Shown here: positions 20,570-24,987 of the stretch, one piece after another | Position numbering within the stretch: position 1 is the stretch's first letter | Layout: the number at the start of each line of letters is the position of its first letter | DNA from: a virus | Direction: 5' to 3' (one strand) | IMG/VR virus record: IMGVR_UViG_3300044641_006763 | Span: 1-24,987 of that record | Length of the DNA: 24,987 nucleotides | Notes under the pieces: generated by a model | What the model saw: the letters and a program-made list of their open reading frames with translations, nothing else | Database searches by the model: none | Told to the model about the DNA's origin: nothing | Made by a program: the position numbers and the translations under genes

Positions 20570-21675
20570 AAATTGGAGTTATTGGATCAGGTAGATTGGG
20601 TATTTGCTTTGCCCTTCTTCTTGAAAAGGCAGGATATGAAGTTTTAGTTTCTGATATTAGAGAAGAATACATTGAAGCACTTCAAAATAAAGAAATTTTT
20701 ACTTCTGAACCAGAAGTTATTGACTTACTTAAAGAATCAAAAAATCTTTTTGCAACAACAAGCAATGAAAAAGTTATAAAGGAGTGTGATATTATTTACA
20801 CGCTTGTAGCGACTCCTTCACTGCCGACAGGAGATTATGATGTGTCTGCTGTTTGGCAAGTTGTTGATGATATTATTAATTCTGGAGTTAAAAACAAATC
20901 TTTTGTTGTTGGGTGTACTACTAATCCAGATGACTGTACTCAGTTTCAGAAAAAATTAAATGACTGTGGATGGGATGTTTTTTATAATCCAGAATTTATT
21001 GCTCAAGGATCTATTATTAAAGATCTGAGAAATGCTGATATGGTTCTAATTGGAGGTTCAAATATAAAGGTTTATGAACAACTATGTGAACTTTATACTA
21101 AAATTCAAGTTCAACCACCAAAACTCAGTTTTATGTCTACGACTTCTGCAGAACTTGTAAAATTAGCAGTTAATTGTTTTTTAACTGCTAAAATTAGTTA
21201 TGCTAATATGGTTGGTGAAGTAATGACATTGAGTGGTCTTGAAAGTGAAATTGAAACAGTTTTAAACGCAATTGGAGATGATACTAGAATTGGCAAAAAA
21301 TATTTAAATTATGGATATGGATTCGGTGGTCCATGTCTGCCCAGAGATAATCGTTCTTTTGCAGCATATGCAAAAAAATTAGGATTGCAATATAATTTGG
21401 GTAAAGTGACTGATGATTTTAATAATGAACATTCTCTCTTTTTAAAGAATTATTTTATTAAAAAAAATATTAATAATTTGCCATTTTGCTTTCATTATGT
21501 TACCTATAAAGAAACGACAGATATTCTTACCGAAAGTCAACAGTATCGTCTATGCTTAGATCTTTTGAATGAAGGATATAAAGTTTATGTTGTTGATAGT
21601 TTAGTCAAATCTCAATGTGATGAAAGAATTATTTGGGGAGTTCCTTGCGAAGAAGTTTTTTGGGTTGATTTATGA
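20566..21675 (+). CDS. UDP-glucose/GDP-mannose 6-dehydrogenase-family protein
   Basis: A 369-aa NAD-dependent four-electron dehydrogenase. GSGRLG (7-12) is the Rossmann loop, VATPSLP (81-87) lines the cofactor, NPEFIAQGS (141-149) is the substrate motif, and GYGFGGPCLPRD (250-261) holds the catalytic Cys257. Lys199 (within ELVKLAVNCF) corresponds to the conserved catalytic Lys of Ugd. The length is short compared with usual 390-440; the C-terminal substrate-binding domain looks reduced. It oxidises a hexose nucleotide to a uronic acid, for example UDP-glucuronate. It overlaps the NAD synthetase gene by ATGA and the GT25 gene by ATGA, so cofactor, sugar acid and transfer steps are transcribed together. 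Confidence 0.87.
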   Translation: MKIGVIGSGRLGICFALLLEKAGYEVLVSDIREEYIEALQNKEIFTSEPEVIDLLKESKNLFATTSNEKVIKECDIIYTLVATPSLPTGDYDVSAVWQVVDDIINSGVKNKSFVVGCTTNPDDCTQFQKKLNDCGWDVFYNPEFIAQGSIIKDLRNADMVLIGGSNIKVYEQLCELYTKIQVQPPKLSFMSTTSAELVKLAVNCFLTAKISYANMVGEVMTLSGLESEIETVLNAIGDDTRIGKKYLNYGYGFGGPCLPRDNRSFAAYAKKLGLQYNLGKVTDDFNNEHSLFLKNYFIKKNINNLPFCFHYVTYKETTDILTESQQYRLCLDLLNEGYKVYVVDSLVKSQCDERIIWGVPCEEVFWVDL

Positions 21676-22478
21676 ATCAAATTTTAGATAAAAACAAATC
21701 TGCATATAAGTTAAAAAATATTGGACCAATATATTACTTAAATCTTGATGGGCAACCTGAAAGAAAAGAATATATGGAAGATCAATTTAAATATTGGCAA
21801 GTTGAGAATTATACTCGTATCTCAGCATATGATGGGAGAGATGATGATCTTGGTGATATTATTTTTGGACGTTATCCAGAAATGATGACATCTGGAGAAA
21901 TTGGATGTATTACTTCTCATCTAAAGGCAATTAATTATTGGTTGGAAACATCTGATAGTCCTTATGCAATTATCATGGAAGATGATTGTAATTTGGATTT
22001 GGTTAAATATTGGAACTTTACATGGCAAGACTTTTATGCAAATATCCCTTATGATTGGGATGTTGTTCAAATTGCAATCATTTGTACTGGTGATATTCAC
22101 GTTAAATTGCACAGAAGATTTGTAAATGATTTTTCTACCGCGTGTTATTTAATTACTAGGCATCATGCCCAAAAATTAATTAAATTTCATGTTCGTGGAA
22201 ATAAGTATAAACTTGATAATGGTGTAAAACCAAGACCTGTTGCCGATGATTTGATTTATAACTCCGGTAATACTTATTCAATACCTTTACTTCTTTATAA
22301 GACAGAATTGGGATCTTCCATTCACCCTGAGCATGTTGATATTTTTCATGTTGCAAACTATAAAGCAATAATGCAATACTGGCAAAATAATGGATTTGAA
22401 ATTAGTATTCATGATCACATGAATTACGATCCATATCTAGGAAGAATTACAGAAAATTCACAAATTCATAAAACATAA
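21672..22478 (+). CDS. Glycosyltransferase family 25 protein
   Basis: A 268-aa soluble protein. YYLNLDGQPERKEYM (21-35) is the GT25 N-terminal motif (YxINLDxRxxR), EIGCITSHLKAI (76-87) is the G-x-x-G-C-x-x-S-H motif, and IMEDDCNL (101-108) holds the acidic metal/nucleotide site. FSTACYLITRHHAQKLI (about 154-170) matches the GTxAYxxS block. GT25 includes LPS galactosyltransferases such as LgtB and LpsA and collagen galactosyltransferases. It lacks a membrane anchor, as usual for the family. It is coupled by ATGA to the dehydrogenase and followed after 1 nt by the C-methyltransferase. Confidence 0.87.
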   Translation: MNQILDKNKSAYKLKNIGPIYYLNLDGQPERKEYMEDQFKYWQVENYTRISAYDGRDDDLGDIIFGRYPEMMTSGEIGCITSHLKAINYWLETSDSPYAIIMEDDCNLDLVKYWNFTWQDFYANIPYDWDVVQIAIICTGDIHVKLHRRFVNDFSTACYLITRHHAQKLIKFHVRGNKYKLDNGVKPRPVADDLIYNSGNTYSIPLLLYKTELGSSIHPEHVDIFHVANYKAIMQYWQNNGFEISIHDHMNYDPYLGRITENSQIHKT

Positions 22479-22479
22479 T

Positions 22480-23628
22480 ATGGAAAAACCATTGTTAGAC
22501 TTAGGTTTTCAACCTTTAGTAAATAATTTATTTTCAACAAAAGAGCAGTCTTTGAATGCTAAAAAGTATTCTATGTCTGCAACAATTGATGGTAATATGA
22601 CTGTTAAATTAGATACGGCAATTCCATCTGAAGAACTTTACAAAACGTATTTGTATCATTCTGCTGTTAATAAACCATATATTTACCATTGCCAGCGAAT
22701 GTGGCATAGTATCAAACATCTGAAACATGATGTTATTATAGACGTTGGTGGTAATGATGGATCATTATTGAAATCTTTTCGGTCTCAAACAAAAGATCCT
22801 TTGACCCTGATTAATGTTGATGCTTCTTCTTCTTTTCGAGAAGAAAATATTGAATCTGGAATTGATTATGTTAATGATTACTTTAATGAAGATTTAGATT
22901 TGCCAACGGCAGATATTATTACTTCGACAAATGTTTTTCAACACACTTCTGATGTTGAAAAATTTCTTTCTGCAATTAAAAAGCATTTGGGTGGAGTTTG
23001 GATTCTTGAATTTCCATATACTCTCAGAACATTTGAAACTTTACAATTTGATCAATTTTATCATGAGCATTATTATTATTGGTTAGTTACTCCATTAGTA
23101 AAACTATTTGATAAATACGATCTTCGCATTATTAATATTGAAGAACAAGAAATTCATGGAGGAACACTTCGTTTGTGGATTGCAAAAAAATCAGACTCAA
23201 ATCCCACTGGGGTAGAAAAAGAATTTCTTAAAAAAGAAAAAGAATTTGATTTTTTTGCATCTTCCAAAAAAATGTATGAAAAGATTGAAAGGGATAGAAA
23301 TTGGATATTAAATTTAGAGGGAAAAACTGCTTTTTTTGGCGCAGCAGCAAAGGGTTGTGTATATTTAAATGCATTAAATATTGATTCAAATATCCTTATT
23401 GATTCATATATTATTGATGACACTAAAAATAAACAGGGAATGTTTATGCCCGGAACTGGATTTGAAATTTTAAATAGAGAAATATTATATAAACATCAAC
23501 CAGATAATCTTATTATTCTTGCACATAATTTTAAAGATTATATTATTAAATCTTTGCGACCATATTATAAAGGAAAAATTATAACCATGCTCCCAACATT
23601 ACAAATTGATATGGGGGAAAATTATTAA
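22480..23628 (+). CDS. Sugar C-methyltransferase (NovU/TylC3-like) lacking its N-terminal zinc cysteines
   Basis: A 382-aa SAM-dependent methyltransferase. IIDVGGNDGSLL (86-97) is motif I, FQHTSDVEKFL (153-163) the strand-4 helix, FYHEHYYYW (193-201) the catalytic HEHxxY of C-3 and C-5 methyltransferases acting on dTDP-4-keto sugars, IHGGTLR (225-231) follows, and FGAAAKG (286-292) opens the C-terminal Methyltransf_14 domain. Family members normally start with a zinc-binding Methyltransf_13 segment (CxxC then LDLGxQPLxN); here the protein begins at MEKPLLDLGFQPLVNN, so the first cysteine pair is missing while the GxQP part remains. It is the last gene of the cassette. Confidence 0.85.
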   Translation: MEKPLLDLGFQPLVNNLFSTKEQSLNAKKYSMSATIDGNMTVKLDTAIPSEELYKTYLYHSAVNKPYIYHCQRMWHSIKHLKHDVIIDVGGNDGSLLKSFRSQTKDPLTLINVDASSSFREENIESGIDYVNDYFNEDLDLPTADIITSTNVFQHTSDVEKFLSAIKKHLGGVWILEFPYTLRTFETLQFDQFYHEHYYYWLVTPLVKLFDKYDLRIINIEEQEIHGGTLRLWIAKKSDSNPTGVEKEFLKKEKEFDFFASSKKMYEKIERDRNWILNLEGKTAFFGAAAKGCVYLNALNIDSNILIDSYIIDDTKNKQGMFMPGTGFEILNREILYKHQPDNLIILAHNFKDYIIKSLRPYYKGKIITMLPTLQIDMGENY

Positions 23629-23669
23629 TTGTATCAATGAGTAATAATTTCAGTTGTGTTATGAATTTT

Positions 23670-23697
23670 AAATAAAGGACTTGACGCCCTTTTATTT
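23670..23697 (+). terminator. Weak AT-rich hairpin ending the sugar cassette
   Basis: AAATAAAGG (23670-23678) pairs with CCTTTTATTT (23688-23697) with one bulged T around a 9-nt loop, and a T-rich run follows. Only two GC pairs make it weak. It overlaps the -35 of the hli promoter, so it may be a terminator or just the promoter's flanks. Confidence 0.35.
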
Positions 23698-23709
23698 TTC
23701 CTATATAAT
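23681..23709 (+). promoter_or_regulatory. Strong sigma70-type promoter of the hli operon
   Basis: TTGACG (23681-23686, five of six) and TATAAT (23704-23709, perfect) are spaced by 17 bp. Transcription would start near 23716, giving a short leader before the hli start at 23735. Confidence 0.82.
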
Positions 23710-23734
23710 TCTGTTGTAAATCGTTACAAAACGA

Positions 23735-23929
23735 ATGACTGTAACAACTAATGAATATGGGCAACAAAATATGTTTGCCAAAGAACCCGTAATGTATTAT
23801 GAGAATTACGGAATGCTGACTCCCAATCAAGTTAAGGAGCGTACTAATGGACGCTGGGCAATGGTCGGTTTTGTTGCTGGTGTTATTTCTTATTCTATCA
23901 CTGGCAACTTCTTCTTCGGGATCTTCTGA
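23735..23929 (+). CDS. hli: High-light-inducible protein (Hli/HLIP)
   Basis: A 64-aa HLIP, a one-helix relative of chlorophyll a/b-binding proteins. After a polar head of 34 residues, ERTNGRWAMVGF (35-46) holds the Chl-binding Glu35 with Asn38 and Arg40, and the single membrane helix continues to about residue 56, ending ITGNFFFGIF, as is typical of cyanophage HLIPs. It acts in the thylakoid membrane, binding chlorophyll and carotenoid and protecting photosystem II during infection. It has its own promoter. Its stop overlaps the next frame by one base (TGATG). Confidence 0.95.
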   Translation: MTVTTNEYGQQNMFAKEPVMYYENYGMLTPNQVKERTNGRWAMVGFVAGVISYSITGNFFFGIF

Positions 23930-24015
23930 TGACTGAAATCATCTTCACAATTACAGGAGTTGCATTTTTGGTTCTCCTGAGTTATGCTGTAGAGAAGGTC
24001 TGCGAAACTTACTGA
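23929..24015 (+). CDS. Putative 28-aa single-pass membrane peptide in the hli operon
   Basis: ATG 23929 overlaps the hli stop (TGATG), and the frame closes at TGA 24013-24015, which itself overlaps the next start. After MTEIIFT comes a hydrophobic helix (about residues 4-21, including ITGVAFLVLLSYAV) and a short tail VEKVCETY. The double overlap with two real genes supports translation. It is the size of small photosystem or cytochrome b6f subunits, but I do not recognise it as PsbN, PetG, PetL or PetN. Function is unknown; a thylakoid location is inferred from its neighbours. Confidence 0.55.
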   Translation: MTEIIFTITGVAFLVLLSYAVEKVCETY

Positions 24016-24287
24016 TGAGTGCTGGAATGCTTGGACAATTTGCGATTGCTCTTGAGAAACTTGGATGGGACGCCGATGATGAACTAGAAGTCAATATTGG
24101 TGGTGTGGCAGTTACGGGAACTGCCACTAACCCTAACGCTAATCCAAAATGGGCAAAACCATACGGAACTGTAACTTACCAGAATGATGCATTTATTGTT
24201 ATCAAAAATAAAACCAGAAATCCTGTGGTTTCATGCCAATCTAATCCTGAACTTAAACAACATCACTCTTATCAAGGAGAAAACTAA
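24015..24287 (+). CDS. Hypothetical cyanophage protein between two hli genes (90 aa)
   Basis: A 90-aa soluble protein starting MSAGMLGQFAIALEKLGWDAD. A short amphipathic helix is followed by LEVNIGGVAVTGTATNPNANPKW and GTVTYQNDAFIVIKNKTRNPV, both of which look like beta strands with polar turns, a small beta-rich domain. No membrane helix or cofactor motif is seen. It starts in TGATG with the 28-aa frame and ends in TAATG with the second hli gene. The tight link with hli and psbA suggests a part in protecting or altering photosynthesis during infection. Confidence 0.68.
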   Translation: MSAGMLGQFAIALEKLGWDADDELEVNIGGVAVTGTATNPNANPKWAKPYGTVTYQNDAFIVIKNKTRNPVVSCQSNPELKQHHSYQGEN

Positions 24288-24406
24288 TGGACAAAATTTT
24301 CACTGAAACTGCTGAGCGTTGGAACGGAAGACTTGCGATGCTTGGATTCGTAATTGCAGTTGGTACTTACTTCACCACTGGGCAAGTAATTCCTGGTCTT
24401 TTCTGA
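24287..24406 (+). CDS. hli: Short high-light-inducible protein (second hli)
   Basis: A 39-aa HLIP too short for normal gene finders. ETAERWNGRLAMLGF (7-21) is the full chlorophyll-binding helix start with Glu10, Asn13 and Arg15, continuing into VIAVGTYFTTGQVIPGLF. Unlike the first hli it has almost no N-terminal extension. It starts in a TAATG overlap with the 90-aa gene and has GGAG (24277-24280) as a ribosome-binding site. It is the last gene of the operon, with a strong terminator following after about 25 nt. Confidence 0.93.
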   Translation: MDKIFTETAERWNGRLAMLGFVIAVGTYFTTGQVIPGLF

Positions 24407-24430
24407 AGACACTAACAATTTATAATACTT

Positions 24431-24465
24431 AACTCTACCTCTAAATAAGGGGTAGAGTTTTTTTT
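24431..24465 (+). terminator. Strong rho-independent terminator after hli
   Basis: AACTCTACC (24431-24439) pairs with GGTAGAGTT (24451-24459) over 9 bp, with one further T-G wobble, and runs into a stretch of seven or more T. It ends the hli operon and insulates the genes that follow. Confidence 0.88.
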
Positions 24466-24468
24466 ATT

Positions 24469-24633
24469 ATGCCAAGAGGACAACTGACTAAAGATATTAT
24501 TAAATGTGAAGTTCTTAAGTTAAAAAAGGATTTGGATAATGAATGGATGAATAAGACTGGATATGATCCAAAGTGGTTAGCGCATCAATATCTGAATAAG
24601 GTTCTGGACAAAATTGAGGAATATTCCAGATAA
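24469..24633 (+). CDS. Small conserved-looking cyanophage protein (54 aa)
   Basis: A 54-aa soluble protein with start ATG 24469 just inside the terminator's T-run end. It is highly charged and helical: MPRGQLTKDIIKCEVLKLKK, then LDNEWMNKTGYDPKW and LAHQYLNKVLDKIEEYSR. Its composition and the GYDPKW motif resemble a short protein found next to psbA in many cyanomyoviruses, but no function is known to me. It might be translated from readthrough of the terminator, since no separate promoter is clear apart from an AT-rich TTATAATA near 24419-24427. Confidence 0.65.
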   Translation: MPRGQLTKDIIKCEVLKLKKDLDNEWMNKTGYDPKWLAHQYLNKVLDKIEEYSR

Positions 24634-24646
24634 GCATTCATACCTA

Positions 24647-24675
24647 TTGACAGGGATCCCTGACAGTGCTATGAT
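24647..24675 (+). promoter_or_regulatory. psbA promoter (TTGACA-N17-TATGAT) with overlapping late-type element
   Basis: TTGACA (24647-24652, perfect) and TATGAT (24670-24675, five of six) are spaced by 17 bp. GATAAATA (24673-24680) overlaps the -10 and matches seven of eight bases of the T4-type late promoter TATAAATA. A 12-bp palindrome CAGGGATCCCTG (24651-24662) lies within the promoter. This would allow both early host-sigma and late phage-sigma transcription of psbA. Confidence 0.82.
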
Positions 24676-24682
24676 AAATACA

Positions 24683-24816
24683 ACAACAAGTTAAGGAATG
24701 TAACAAAACCTTAACGTTGTCCTCTGCCTAACCGAGACCTATGGGGAGGTTAAACACAGTCTCTCATACCCACGATGGAGGGTGTCGTGGGGAATACTTG
24801 TACCGTTCAGTTCCCC
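24683..24816 (+). ncRNA. Structured psbA leader RNA, PhotoRC-type candidate
   Basis: The leader of about 165 nt folds into clear helices. ACAAC..GTTAAGG pairs with CCTTAAC..GTTGT (683-696 with 709-720 of the 24-kb block, two bulged A). GAGAC pairs with GTCTC (24734-24738 with 24759-24763). CCCACGA pairs with TCGTGGG (24769-24775 with 24785-24791). GGGGAA (24789-24794) can pair with TTCCCC (24811-24816), which competes with the helix before it. PhotoRC RNAs are known upstream of psbA in cyanobacteria and cyanophages; membership here is inferred from position. Confidence 0.55.
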
Positions 24817-24845
24817 CTGGACACATACTTACCCTTTAACGAAAA

Positions 24846-24987
24846 ATGACTGCTACAATCGCTACACGTCGCCCAACTACTTCGGCGTGGAACTCATTCT
24901 GTGAATGGATTACTTCAACGAACAACCGCCTTTATGTTGGTTGGTTCGGAACTCTGATGATTCCAACGTTGCTTGCTGCAACTATTT
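24846..24987 (+). CDS. psbA: Photosystem II D1 protein, 5' part (runs off the window)
   Basis: The first 47 codons read [21 protein letters not shown], then [21 protein letters not shown], an unmistakable D1 start with the STNNRxYVGWFGxLMIPTLL block that begins the first transmembrane helix. D1 is the light-damaged core of photosystem II. The phage copy keeps photosynthesis running while host D1 declines during infection. The start is ATG 24846 after a structured leader. The remainder of the gene, including the QB site and manganese ligands, lies beyond the edge, so intactness cannot be judged. Confidence 0.97.
   Translation, partial: MTATIATRRPTTSAWNSFCEWITSTNNRLYVGWFGTLMIPTLLAATI

Noticed and set aside
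23154-23423. Minus-strand open frame of 89 codons within the C-methyltransferase gene
   Set aside because: It is a reverse shadow of a well-supported coding region; low-complexity Ser/Phe-rich sequence arises from AT-rich codons.
1-24987. CRISPR array, transposase, integrase or IS element
   Set aside because: No regularly spaced repeats, no transposase or recombinase protein and no terminal inverted repeats around the sugar cassette were seen.

Overview
The window looks like part of a T4-like cyanophage (cyanomyovirus) genome that infects marine Synechococcus or Prochlorococcus. The evidence is a partial psbA (photosystem II D1) gene at the right edge, two high-light-inducible (hli) genes just before it, phage-style tRNA genes, very tight AT-rich packing with every gene on the + strand, and several very small proteins of cyanophage type. 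The species cannot be fixed from this window alone.

Layout. (1) 1-1665 is a small-gene and tRNA region. It holds the 3' part of tRNA-Ser(UGA), a 50-aa protein, a 28-aa and a 38-aa membrane peptide, tRNA-Pro(UGG), a perfect sigma70-type promoter (TTGACA-N17-TATAAT), three more small proteins, a twice-occurring intergenic element, and a structured RNA candidate ending in a strong terminator. (2) 1692-23628 is one nearly gapless run of 22 genes for sugar-nucleotide synthesis and glycan assembly, most of them joined by ATGA or TAATG overlaps. (3) 23629-24987 is a photosynthesis and light-stress module: hli, a 28-aa membrane peptide, a 90-aa unknown, a second 39-aa hli, a terminator, a 54-aa conserved-looking protein, then the psbA promoter, a long structured leader and the psbA start.

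How the glycan genes fit together. The first block makes or edits activated sugars: a TagD/RfaE-type cytidylyltransferase, a dTDP-glucose 4,6-dehydratase-like enzyme, an RmlC-like 3,5-epimerase, two further reductase/epimerase SDRs, a plant-type GDP-mannose 3,5-epimerase and a GalE-like SDR. Later genes add a CDP-4-keto-6-deoxyglucose 3-dehydrase (E1/RfbH) homologue, a nucleotide-sugar 6-dehydrogenase, an NAD synthetase and a C-methyltransferase. Interleaved with these are about ten glycosyltransferases or glycosyltransferase-like proteins (four GT11-like fucosyltransferases, GT17, exostosin/GT47-like, DUF3431, DUF5672, GT2, a GT2/GT7C-like enzyme and GT25) and three methyltransferases that may cap the glycan. 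I see no Wzx flippase, Wzy polymerase, ABC exporter, polyprenyl-phosphate initiating transferase or membrane-spanning glycosyltransferase. The cassette therefore either feeds the host LPS pathway or builds a glycan in the cytoplasm, for example on virion proteins.

The most interesting points are the completeness and odd composition of this sugar cassette, the iron-sulphur 3-dehydrase signature in a phage, the pseudoknot-capable RNA just before the cassette (candidate wcaG-type RNA), and the psbA leader, whose helices are mutually exclusive (candidate PhotoRC-type RNA).
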